This document shows positions 34,251 through 46,008 of a stretch of DNA of 64,000 nt, piece by piece. Made by a program: the position numbers and the translations under genes. A model generated the notes under the pieces. The model saw only the letters and a program-made list of their open reading frames with translations, was not told the DNA's origin and made no database searches. Every line of letters starts with the position of its first letter. Position 1 is the first letter of the stretch. The DNA is from Alisma plantago-aquatica. Lineage: Eukaryota > Streptophyta > Magnoliopsida > Alismatales > Alismataceae. Where the stretch lies: contig OY856413.1 in assembly GCA_963693085.1 (NCBI GenBank), positions 543,080,879 through 543,144,878 on the forward strand, given 5' to 3'.

Positions 34251-34463
34251 AAAAAGCTCATCCTCAAATATCACAAAAACTTAGGGTGAACTCTTCCCAT
34301 CTCATTTTATAGTTCCCATGTGGAATTTTCAACTCCATGGTCCCTCCACAACATTTTAAAACCATCGATATATCTCATCTTCCTAGCTTTTGTTCTTTCT
34401 TGCCTCTTGCATCTTCTGCGTGATTATGTATTACTCAAAATCCACACTACATTTTACTAGATT
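34251..34463 (-). pseudogene. pol: Element C pol: chromodomain end, decayed
   Basis: Minus-strand codons give HGVENSTWEL, a stop, then NEMGRVHPKFL (about 34268-34335). This matches the chromodomain core of A (HNLEEATWDLE) and E (HRGVEEATWELE). The conserved GGATGAG...PPT tail follows. Upstream, toward 34463, codons are scrambled. The integrase body that should precede the chromodomain is absent here, and also beyond the solo LTR. The piece is the 3' end of the same element as 38374-40270. Confidence 0.72.
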
Positions 34464-34468
34464 AGGTT
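34464..34468. repeat. Target-site duplication of solo LTR S, left copy
   Basis: AGGTT lies immediately outside the TGTGAAGACC end of the LTR and is identical to 38369-38373 on the other side. Confidence 0.85.
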
Positions 34469-36659
34469 TGTGAAGACCGGATTCTTATGATCGAATATTT
34501 ATAAATAATATATAAAAATATGAACAAAATCTTTTTTTTACAATCATGCTATACATCAGAGTCATGTAAGCCTTACATAAGATTACAAAATTAGTCACAG
34601 ATTCCAATCTACTCTTCAATAGTTAGCAACTCTTGCGTGTCTCTTTTAGATCTTCTCTGAACACCTACCCATGAGTTCCCAGAGGGAACAAAGCCACACA
34701 TGAGCCCTAATAAGGGAAATTGAGGTAAGCAAAGTTGGTACAAGATCGGTATTTGGAAAGTAAAATAATATGAACCTATCTAAAAAGAATCATTATGAAA
34801 AAATGCAAAGGAATGAACAATATATGCCAGTATCAAAAGGTGGCAATGGATTTTCAAAATCAACAATATTCAATATCTAAGTTTTGAAACTAGTCATTCA
34901 ATTTTCAACAGTTAACACATGTCAATGTCTAGTTGTTGGGTAAGTCATGTGTTCTCTCCTACAGAGAACGACAACACACCAACTGAAATTCCTAGTATAC
35001 TGAGGGATCCTATGTCCTTTAACTCTGCGCAGAGGCATGGAAGTGTAATTCAACTAAACTTGGGGCTCTAACCTATCCTTTTTTGGTGTTTAAACAATGT
35101 GCTACTATTTTCCAGGAATAAGTGTCGGTGGCTTTTCAAAGAGGTAGTCTAAGGTAAATAAAATCAATTTGGGTCAACCAACATATCTAGTCATGCATGC
35201 AATCATTGAGGGAAATAACTTTCCAAATATAAATAGAAATTTCGTACCTTTGAGTCGAAGATAAACAAAATGCAAAATTTCCATGTTTGGAGCATCAAGA
35301 GACAATCAAGAGAGAAACCTATAAATGTAGAAAAGTATCCATTACTATATGGTTTGGAGTCAATTATTGTTCAAATTTCATTTTATTGGTATTAATGATA
35401 TTCAATATTTTCCATCTAGGAGTGTTAGTATGTTTTCCATTATTTTCATTTCCATGGTTTCAACTAGGTTATATATAAAATCAAAATTACATGCTCAAAT
35501 TGTTTTATCACATTTTCTCTGGATGAAATTCTAAAATTGTGTTCTTCCTTATATCATTCTATTTAGTCATTAGGCTGAAAGGTGTTCCTTTACTAATATA
35601 CACTTACTAGAAAATTTAGGTCTAATTCAATATAATTGCATGTACTTATGTTAATCATACACTTGTACTTAGATCTAGCTTGCCTATATGTATACAGATA
35701 GTAATGTATCTTAGGCATCACATAATTCTATAGTATTCCTTAATACCAAGGTAACTAGTGGATTTATTTATAACAAAGACAATCCCAATTTACTTATATG
35801 TTAATAATTACATTTCGGATGCACCTAAGAATGTAATTATACATCTTCTAATGCATGTAGGGAGAAGTTCCCTGATAATCTAGAAATTTTGCATCATTAC
35901 AAGTTTTATTTTGAAATATGATATTATCTAAGATCAACTATGTTTTTCCTTTGTGTTTTTTCCAAGTTTCCATAAAATATGTTGATTTAGGTTAACATGG
36001 TTTCATAAATACAAATCTTGTATTCAACTGTAGGCTAGCATGTATATTTCTTGGATTTGGACTTATAACATGGAAAGAGCTTTCACAATAATTGAAGTTA
36101 TTAGTTTATGACTTGTATGCTTATTAACACATACGTATACATAGCTGGGTAGTCAGTAGTCCTAATTGATTGATTTCTTTTTAGTAGATACACTAATTAC
36201 TTGTAATTTATTATTATTTTCACTCCTGTGTCAATATTTATGTTTGTTAATTGATGTATTCATCTAATGTTTATGAGAATTGTAGATGTACAGGAGGAGA
36301 TACTAAGTTATCTATTCATGGAGGAGAGGGAACAAATCCCATACGATCATGTCGTTGATCATCTTTGGGGTATTGATGGGTCCTTCAGCTGCCATGCTCG
36401 GATGTTCCCTGTCTTCCCCACTTCCTGGAGTCGAGATCTGAACTATTACAATGGCTAAGTGGCTTGAGGAGGCTCAACAAGCTATTATAGGTTGACACAT
36501 ATTCTGGAACTGATCAGAGGTGATCAAGTCACCACTCTGAGATGGATTGACGACACCAATCATCCAGGGTCGCAGTAGTTTCTCTACCAGGTCTGCCGAC
36601 ATCTACGAGGTGTTTGATCTACATTCCTCGCCATGGGATTAGGTTATCGACTATTTGGG

Positions 36660-37790
36660 GAGGCGACATGATTGATAGGGTCAAGCATTAGTTGGAGGAG
36701 GAAGTTGCAGCTGGGTGTCGACCATTTTTGCAGGTCTATGGTGGCTTTGAAGATCCTCACAGTTGCTCAGACCGCAGGTCGTTGCTGCTGTGCGGTGGTG
36801 GTGGTCACGTGGGTGCTAGCAAGATCTGAGGAAGGCCGGGGAGTTCCGTAGGGCGTCGACCGGTTGTGAGGAGGGCGGTGGTTAGGAGGATCGATAGTAG
36901 CAGGCAGGTGGCGAGATCTGAAATCTGCAGGTTGGACGAAGCATGTTGCAGCGAGATCTAGAGTCTACGTGGACGATGTCAGGAAGGGTCGGGGTTTCCA
37001 TGGTTGTAAGTTGGGACTCTGAACAACCGTCCGCATCTCGCAGACTCCCTGGGTGCCGCTGAGATTGTGGTGAAGGTGGCGAGTTTCAGTTGGTGGGATC
37101 AGATCTGTTGGTTGCGGGAGGTGTTGCAGGTTTGCTATGACAGGAGTTATAGAAGAAAGGAAGGCGGCGTCAGGTTTGATCAGTTCGTCGGCGACTCTAT
37201 TTTGTGGGCGTGTGAGCTCGTAGTGAAGGTGTGAGGAATTTGTAGCACAGGTGTGGCGGCGCCACAAATGAGCAACGCAATCCCGGCGAGGAACAACATC
37301 ATCACGGCGGCGTGGCAATACAATCATGGCAGAGCAGCTAGCGCTATGGGGATGAAGCAGTAGGGGCGTAGTGAAGGTGTGAGGAATTTGTAGCACAGGT
37401 GTGGCGGGGAACATGAAGGAAAAAGGGGCGCCAGTTTAGGGTCTCGAGAGAAAGAGCCCTGAGGATGCGTCCGCAGGCTTATTTGCGCCTCCACAGTTGA
37501 TTGTAGTGAATCCTTCACATCATGGTGTGGGATTCCTGCTTTGGCGGGTCTGGTTTATCCGGCGCTGGGATGGCGAGGAGTATTAAGTCATAGCGAGGCG
37601 AGTCTGTAACTGATGTTTGTCGTTTTCTTGTTGGCAGGAGACGACCAGGGTTGCGGGCAGTTTCTAGGGTTGAAAGGAGTTTGGGTGATGAGGAGATGGT
37701 CGGGGAGAAGGGAGAACCGACGGCGCCATTAGGGTGCCCGTTTCCCTGTGTCAGGAAGACGCACATCTGCGTCGGGGTTGGGTAATGCAC
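36660..37790 (-). promoter_or_regulatory. GC-rich leader-like block of solo LTR S
   Basis: The most GC-rich stretch of the window, inside an AT-rich LTR. It includes AACCCTAGAAACTGCCCGC-type leader sequence on the minus strand. It contains a 41-bp direct repeat (37219-37259 and 37367-37407). Open frames on both strands reflect composition. A promoter or leader role is inferred from position, in common with comparable blocks in A and D. Confidence 0.4.
37219..37407. repeat. Pair of identical 41-bp direct repeats, 148 bp apart
   Basis: Both copies (37219-37259 and 37367-37407) begin CGTAGTGAAGGTGTGAGG and end ACAGGTGTGGCGG with no difference that I can see. The sequence between them is unrelated. 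Identical repeats in an otherwise aged LTR suggest a recent local duplication. Confidence 0.9.
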
Positions 37791-38368
37791 TTGTATTGGA
37801 ATTAATAAAATTTAAGTATTTGAGTGAGGGGGCCATGTAAATACTATGGTAAACGTTTATTCATTTACTTGAGGGGCAAACGAAGTCTAAACATATTGAA
37901 ACTTTGACTAGTTGTGGATTAGTCAGGGGACTACTTAAACAAAATGTTAATCCTTCAATTAATGGTTCTGATAGGTCTATTAAGTTCAGTCAAAAGTTAA
38001 TATCTAATTTGTAAATAATATCTTAAATTGATTCCAAAGCCATTTGTTATTGAATCAAGAGCAAAACATGAATTTGGGGTCTAATTAAGGTAGATGGTCA
38101 CAAAGATTCAAATTAAACTAGATGTTCAAAGATGACAAGTAATACTTAAATTAAGGACTAAATTGTAATCATTCTCTCGAATAAATAGCGAGAATTTATT
38201 TAGCACAAGAAACATAGAAGGAGACTAATTTGCATTAAGGGACATGATATTCAAAATAGATCATATGCAAGTTGAAAAGAAGGACTAGATTGAAATTGAA
38301 CTCAAGTTTAGGAAAAATATGAATAATAGCTCAAAATAGATTTAGTACCCAAAATCTAGTATGTTACA

Positions 38369-38373
38369 AGGTT
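38369..38373. repeat. Target-site duplication of solo LTR S, right copy
   Basis: AGGTT directly follows the LTR terminus ATGTTACA and is identical to 34464-34468. Confidence 0.85.
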
Positions 38374-39650
38374 TTACTGTAGTTGATCTAGGAGTGCTCC
38401 TTCTTGTGCTATATGTCTAGATGAGTGGTCATCTCTTTTAGATGCAACAACATATATTTTCTTCTACATGTAAGATGGTACGAGTTGGTTGTTGATGTAG
38501 ATGATGAATTTTTACTAAGTACATTTACTAACACATTTCTATCCTTAAGGTGGTATACTATCTTACAACAATAGTCTTTGATATCTCAGTGCCATATCTA
38601 TTTCCCAAGATCTAGATCGTTCTGAATAAGCTTGTATTTTAAACTGTTGTGACATGGGAACTCTTGGAACAGTTCACTATATATGTTAAAACGTCAAATT
38701 TTAAGATATAAGACAATTATCACCAATTATAGGTCATGCTTTAGATAGTTCTCCCCATTATTTGACAATTGAGTGAAATAATAAGAAATAGCTCTACCAT
38801 TTTTTTACAGAAAATCTAGACATTTCCTTGTGCATCACAAATGATAAAATATCCATTCCCATCCTGTGGTATTGAAAAATTGGTGATGAGGTCATTCTCT
38901 TGTAGTGTTTGGAAACTATTCTAACACTACGTAATCCAGACAAAATGTGCTCTTTTATGGTCAATTTATATAGAGGCATGTCAATAACATTAAAGTTCTG
39001 AGTAAAAATCATACTATAGACTTCAAATGCTAGAAAGCTACAAACCTTGATAGGCATCATCAATTGTTCCCACAAGATACCTATTACACTTTATTGGGAT
39101 TGACATAAATCCCTTTACCAGGTGTAATGTGTACTAAACTTAGTGTATGGAAAATTTTGACATAACATTGGAGTGCTACCTATAAGCGGTGTTCATGTAA
39201 TTCAATGTATGTGGACTATATCAAAATATCATCTATAATTACCACATGTTGATCTAGAAGTGATAGAATGCCCTATCATCAGATCCATGAAATTTACAAG
39301 GACGTTCATCATCCTGAATGATCATAGGAAATACATAATGCTATCCATAGCACATTCTTAGTATTGATTCCTAACCAAAGATAGCATGACCTTAAGTATA
39401 TCCTTGAAAATACAATCACACCCCTTCGTCGATTGAATAGGTCATCAATCCTAGGAAACCCGTCCTTACTCTTGATATTAACTTTATTCATTTGTCTATA
39501 ATCAATACATAATCACACTATTTAGTAATTTTTCATCACAAGTAACACATATTTGACCCAAAATGAGGTACTAGATTTTATAGAGATCTTATCAAGAAAA
39601 ATTTGTAGTTTCTTCTTAAACTCCATGTGTTTATATGGTGCCATCCAATA
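38374..39650 (-). pseudogene. pol: Element C pol: reverse transcriptase and RNase H, decayed
   Basis: On the minus strand, reading downward from about 39650: a HMEFKKKLQIFLDK stretch, [32 protein letters not shown] and IIDDILI (about 39235-39255, the catalytic Asp pair kept). Next come PGKGIYVNPNKV, a long connection domain, and RNase H pieces (SSPIFQYH, YLKHDL, SLKYKLIQNDLDL, VYHLKDRNVLVNVLSKNSS) down to about 38490. Frameshifts and stops are frequent. The relic then reaches the solo LTR at 38368 without any integrase zinc finger or DDE motif. Confidence 0.82.
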
Positions 39651-39699
39651 AGACAGTTAAGTAATTGACAAGGAACCATGTGCAAGTTTAATCAAAGTC

Positions 39700-40270
39700 A
39701 ATCGGCCTGAATGGTGGAAATATTGATAGTTCCTTAAGAAAGACATGAACACACTCTCAAACTACTCAAGACGCTAAAAAGATAGAGTTCTCTACTCTAC
39801 TATCAATCACATGTGCTAAGATCCCTTGGCATCTATTTTCTAACATCTTCTTAGTTTTCATCATAGATACCATGCATGTAAATAGATTTTTTGATCTCCT
39901 ATGAAGATCCACATATTTTCCCCATAATTAAGTTCAACTTTCTTGGTGAAGCAATATAGTTTGAACTTCTATTATTCCAAGCAATTCATGATCATGCTTA
40001 CATAAAGTCTGTATATTAAGTAACTAAAGATCCACTTGGATACTATGACTTCCATTTGATAACACACTTAAGGAATGACTCTCCTCAGATAACTAGTTCT
40101 ACATATGTATTTTTTCTTTCAAAAACATACTCATGAGATTGTTGTTGCACTTCTGGAGAACAATATTTGGAGTACTTTCCTCATTGTCTACATGTATTAC
40201 ATGTTGGATTACTAGGATCCCAATTGTACCTTAATCCCAGTGTCTACATTTGGTACACTATGGAGGTTCT
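39700..40270 (-). pseudogene. Element C gag end and protease region, decayed
   Basis: On the minus strand, CTKCRHWD (about 40240-40262) and CNTCRQ-stop-GKYSKYC (about 40155-40200) are the remains of two gag zinc knuckles. The second has lost its histidine. The protease C-terminal half and the linker to RT follow: IFIGDQKIYLHA, RCQGILAHVIDSRVEN (about 39800-39850), like [10 protein letters not shown] in A. The protease active site is not readable. The rest of gag, upstream of 40270, was not recognised. Confidence 0.6.
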
Positions 40271-43200
40271 AGTACATAATTGGGCAAACTAGAAAAATAA
40301 GAGAAGCAAAATGGAAGCCTACATAGAAAACAAATCAAAAAAGGAAAATCAAGAAACACAAACAAAGATTGAATTGTCTTGAACTCCTTAATGAATTCTC
40401 TACACTATTTTACCCATCAAGAAAAATATATAGCAAGATAATCTCACATTGTTGCTATAAAATTTAAGAAAATAAGAAAAGATAAGGAATTTGGAATCAC
40501 CATCTTATTTTGTGAGCAAAACTATAGGTGATCGTTTATATGTGAGGGAAAAAGACTCCATCCCAGGGTAGGTAAGACAAGCAAAATGTAGCCGCTAATA
40601 CTGTAACAAAAAATCCTATTACGACCCAAGAAGATGTTAGGCACCCTATGTTGTTAAAAAAAAGTTGGGACTGTGTGCAAAATCTTGATTCTTGTTATAA
40701 CGTTCGATTTGAAATGGTGTGGGGTTAATGAAAAAACAAAAAGATAAAACATGATTAAAGGTGTGCAAGTCTTTAAGGCCTTAGGATGATTGTGGAACTT
40801 TCTATCATCATCCCAAAAGACTCCAATGTCTTAAGGGATCCCAATCACCTCAATTTATCCCACGATATAGATCCTTCCTATGGTGATATCAATGAGACGT
40901 TGAAAATAGAGAGAAAAAATATTTAAAGTCAGTTAGATAAAGTGAAATCATGATATTTGTGTTATTTATGATGTTAATGATATCAAATTACATGATTTCT
41001 AAATTCATTATAGAGATTTTCAATCAAATGTAAGATGCATTATATAAAGTAACCAAGCAAACATGTAAATAAGGTTGGCATGGCAAGACGATGTAAATAG
41101 AGAAATAAGAATGATGTGACTAGAAAAGAATGATAATACTAGTTTAATTTAAAACAATGTAGTCATGGTAGTTGTTCTGTTAAAGAGAGGAGACAATCAT
41201 GAGAAAGAAAGACCTAGTTGTTCTAGAATGAGAATTTTGCATGATGAACAAGTAGATTAGTAGTTAAAGAAATTAAAGCATACATGATATTGTTCAGAAA
41301 CTAGTAGAAAGATGAACAATTAGAGAAGTTGCAGTAGATGTAGGGGCCCTAGATGCCTCATTAACATTTCTTCATCCTACCTGTGTATTGAAATCAATAA
41401 CATAGAAGAACTTTCTTTTATACAAGAACAAGTCAGGAGTCCAGACAAGATGATGTAATTCACTCTTTAGCTTCAGGAGAGTCAAATGGGGTGAAGGTTG
41501 GTGTTGTCTATGGGACATACATATAGTTGTTTGTGAGGCACAGTGGATTCATCATAACGAAAGAGATTTAATGAATTGGATTGTGTTTATAGTAAGTTAG
41601 GAAATACAAATAGTTTTACACCATGTGTGTCCCGTGATTGATTGTCTTACTGAGAGGTACAATAGGTGAATCTGGAGATTCTGCCAATTGACACCATTGT
41701 GGACTGATACGATCCACCAGGGTGCCCATAGATAGAAATATCTATCTTCTCTTTATTTGAATTTATAAACTTATGAGAAATTTTGAATAATTCTCAGAAT
41801 TGAAAATTTAATTCAGTTGGTGAGATTGTATCTTTGGGCAATAAAACTCCAATTAAAAAGGAGAAGATCAAGAGATATGAAAACTTGTAACAAGTCTTCC
41901 TTTTTCCTTTTTCTTGATAAAAAAGGTATGAAAATGAATTGAATATAATTTCCATTCAAATATCAACATTGGTTTTCAAATAGAGATAAACAAGCAATTG
42001 AAATTCCCACCATGACTGGATTGAATAATTTCATTTATAAGTAATTCAATTTGTCAAATTATTAGATAGGTGTTATATATCTTCATAAAAGGACAAATTA
42101 CATCTAAGTCTAGAAAAAGGAATTTTCTATCTGTGAACCTCTACATGTGGAAATAGGTTACTGAATGGATTAAATAGGTGGAAGAATATGAAAAAATATT
42201 GAATGAATCAGATAAGTACCATCATTAGGTAGAGAGAAGATTTGATTGGGGTAATTGATTGAATGACCAAAATGGGGTGTCAATACGCTTGGAGAAACTT
42301 TGATAAGGATAAAAATGGAGCTATTGTGACACAACTTTTAACCCTTGACATACAAGAAGGGGAGAAATTATGACCTTCAAGGATTTTCCAAAGAAAAGGC
42401 CATTTTCTACTATTAAAAGCCTTTTCAATGTCTTGTTTGAGGATATCTAGAGGTAATCTAGAGTTGTGGTGGATATTAATGATATCATCGACTTCTCAGG
42501 AGCCATAATTATCTTCTAAGACCTTGAATAAAGGATGCTTGGCTAGATGAAATTATATTCTATATTTTAGGTGATGATTAAGGTTTTAGAACCTTAAAAT
42601 TATTTTTTAGATGAATTTTAGAAGACTAATGTCCTATATTTTGTTATGTGAATAGGTTGTCTTATTTTCGAATTAATTTCATATGTATGACATTTTTTCT
42701 ACAAACTTTATGATAGTTGTTTTAGTTGTTTGTAATAATTTTCAAGATATCTAGGATGTCTCTCATGATGTTTGGCAATCATTTAGTATTAAAGGAGCTT
42801 GAGAAGATATCATGCGATTAGGATTTATTTGGGTTAAGAATATAACAACATCCTAGATTTCATCTTAGATGAAATGTGATTGTGAGGGTGTGACAATGTA
42901 GAACAAGATAGTTAAATCATTGTTAAGGGTGTATGAGAATATAATTTGTTGTCTGAGTATTTCCTTAGGAGGTTTTTAGATGGTTTAAAAGACATTTTAA
43001 TGATATGTGGTTGGTTAAATGAATAATTTTTGATATGGTGTTACTTATTTTAATAGTAGATATTTTATTTGTAGAAAAAGTTAGTGTTGGGATGACCTTC
43101 TTTTTTCATATATAGATTTGATACTTGATTCCAACATTTCAGTGAGGATGTTATCTTGTATTTGATTAATGATTGACTATGTATAAACTTCAATAATTGA

Positions 43201-46008
43201 GTTATTGTTGTTAGGGACTCTGTTAAAACACTTATTATTTTGTTAGTATAATGATTTAGTGGCTATTTATAATAAGACAAAGGTGTTGGATCCCGTGTTT
43301 CAATACACTTATAGATTTTTTAAAGTTTTTTATCAGTGTTCTCAATATATAGTTGTTGTTGGAAGTTTAGTTGAAGTAAATTTGATAACTTATTTGAACT
43401 TTGGGTGAGAATACTTAAAGTTCTCCAATATAAAGGGTTCGGGGCCCATAAGATGGATTTTGTATCAAGTTTAATTATGAAGTTTCCTTAACTAAGATAT
43501 CTGAGTTTGAATAATAAGGAGGGATGATGAATAGCTCCCAACTCCTGAATCAACTAAATATTACAAGTAGCAATGAACATATGAGGTTATACCAAGTGTA
43601 CAAAATGTTTGAAAATGGGTAGTTAGAAAGGACATTTGAGTTTATTACGTCATTAATTGTTTTCATGTTGGATGGTATATTATATAGTGGTTTGATCTCT
43701 CATGGAGGAATCTAGTTAAGTTTAATATCGCCCACAAGGAGCCATGATGAACTTGAGAAGGAGAGCCTCTAGTCAATAATAATAGAAATGAAGACCTCTT
43801 TGTATGACAATGAATCCCTATATATTTCTAAGAGATTCCAATCATAATTATATATGACATCCACAAATGATGATGTGATTAGATATTTTAATAAAAGGTC
43901 ATACATTATTGTTTTTTGTGTAAGGAATTGGACCTAGATTTCCCTTAATCTAGATTGTTTCCTTTATTCATGATTTATGAGATTACTTTGGAATAACTAA
44001 TATGGAACATCACGCCTTGCAATTTTGTGCACATATGTTATAAATGATGCGAACGATATATGTTCAAATTTTGAAGATGTAATTTTTTTAAGTTGGGGAC
44101 TAGAGAAAGTACCTTTGCACTTACATCGACTGATGCAAGGTTATCAGCCTTTGAGCTTTGATGGATCCTTTAAAAGGGCCACTTTAGGGATAAATATCCA
44201 AAGCAATGGGGCCAAGTACCAAGTTAGTTTCCTGATGTGTGCCTAGGGCCATATCGATGTAGCCACATGGGGAGAAGTTGAATGATCAATTCTATCAAAT
44301 GGAGGACCTTGATGTTACCACTTTGAGATAATGGCTACTTGGTGTGTGTTAGTAAGCGACTGATGCATATTCGAATGTGGGGGTGGCATGTCATGTGTAT
44401 GCCCAATTCATATGATGATGAAGTCTGATGTGCACTTATTTTGGGATGAACTACAATTTTCTCAACCTTTATCCTATAAGAAAGGGCTCATTTGGATTAT
44501 TTTGGAGCTACATAATGTTTTCAAACCTGCATGAGTACGACCCTAGAGGGGGGCTAGGTTGTGTATGTTGATGCATGTGGGTGATATAGATTGCTTTTGG
44601 AGGATTAAAGCCTAGAATCATCATCTAAACCTTATTTAGACGAATCCATATAAGTCCCTAACTTTATTCTCATTTTTTCTATTTTCTCTCTATGTTATCC
44701 TCTTGGATGAAGTGCTCCCATGTTCTATATGAAAATCCCCCTTTTTTACCTAAATATTTCCCCAATTTCCATTATGTTTCCTAGTTGGAGCTAAAGCTTG
44801 CTAGAGTGGATGTTTTTAGACTGTTTGGCGAAGCTAGACCTAGGGCTTCATACCTTCTAGATGGATATTGTGTTCTTCATACAAGACGAGTGATTTATCC
44901 TATGAAAATATTATTTGATATGTAAATCCTACATGAAACCATGAACTCTCACTAAGTGTATGGTAATCGACATCCATATATATATATTTATGGGATTTCT
45001 ATTATAATTTGGGGAACTGTAGGATTATCATCCTTATTTCTATTACTTACTATTATTGAACGTAATGCTAACCTTTTTACTACCATGTTTCTTAAAATTT
45101 CGAATATATGTGTACATTTACCTACAATGGCTTATTTAGGCTTTCTCACTACTTCTACCATTTACGATCAAATCTTAAAATTTTTGAACAAAAAATTGCA
45201 TGGAGATTTCTTGTTTTTAAAGAAGGTATTCCAACAATAAAACATGTATCTTGAGCCCTTATCATGATATGTCCATGTATTAACAAAATGGTGGAAGTAT
45301 GCATGTATATGTGCATGCTAATTCAGAAATTTCTATTTCTAATGCCTTTCTTGTGCATACATTATTACCACGTTCAAAATTCCACCCTTTGTTATATGAT
45401 AGATCAGTAATTGGCTCAATTATTTATTGAAACCCTAATTTATGTAGTGCCATATACTATATAACAATGTTTGAAAGCCGAGATAACCAAATGGGTATGG
45501 ATGTTGCAGTCTGGAGATTGTGAGAAGATACTCAAAATTATATATTATCCATTACAAATAGGTTATTGGTAATACTTATGAGATATAACCCCCTCACTAC
45601 ACTTATATATTTCATTTATATAAGTGTCATCGTGGTTGTATCTCCTATTGTGAATGGAAGTTCTACCAATGTGAATGAGAACTATGTGATATGATGATAT
45701 TTCGGTAATATTGAACATGAGATATGATACATGTTATGACCCGAGTACCCACAACATGCCTATTGTTTATATGTGGGTTGTATGTGGATGAGCGAATACT
45801 ACTTACAACAACTAAGGTGTGGTGGGGTCTTAAGGAGGCATGGAAAACCTAAGATCCTCAATGATGGATAGGGGACATTCAAAGTAATTAGCTGATTGTT
45901 AGGATGTACATACAAATTACCTAGAGCTTAATAATAAAATATGTGTTTAAATTATTGTTATTTAGTTTATTATGTCATTTCGACCTAATTGTCTTGTCCC
46001 ATTAGGGT
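40271..46008. other. AT-rich stretch without a firm assignment
   Basis: The 5' end of element C (gag body, PBS and 5' LTR on the minus strand) should lie here, but I could not recognise it. The stretch has no long ORF. A hydrophobic 94-codon ORF at 44956-45240 lacks known motifs. At about 41685-41730 the minus strand reads TGGTGGATCGTATCAGTCC...GGTGTCAATTGGCAG, which looks like element boundary or PBS sequence but does not match a PBS I can name. The composition resembles the neighbouring decayed repeats. Confidence 0.4.

Larger units (their letters stand above)
34469..38368 (-). mobile_element. Solo LTR S (3900 bp, minus strand) inside element C
   Basis: Read on the minus strand it starts TGTAACATACTAG at 38368 and ends GGTCTTCACA at 34469. 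Both ends are typical of the chromovirus LTRs in this window, and it is flanked by identical AGGTT. There is no PBS, interior or second LTR, so this is a solo LTR left by LTR-LTR recombination. Inside are a U3-like AT-rich part (37800-38368), a GC-rich leader-like block (36660-37790), and near 34680-34760 a minus-strand stretch resembling the late CTCACC...TTTTTAGGG region of other LTRs here. The insertion split the pol of C. The 149-codon minus-strand ORF at 36965-37414 lies in the GC-rich block and has no protein features. Confidence 0.88.

Noticed and set aside
36965..37414. 149-codon ORF on the minus strand in a GC-rich stretch
   Set aside because: It lies wholly within the leader-like block of a solo LTR, has low-complexity Pro/His/Leu composition and no domain, and overlaps other open frames that arise from the same base composition.
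44956..45240. 94-codon hydrophobic ORF as a small membrane protein gene
   Set aside because: AT-rich hydrophobic codons are expected by chance here. There is no motif, and the ORF stands in unassigned repeat-like sequence.
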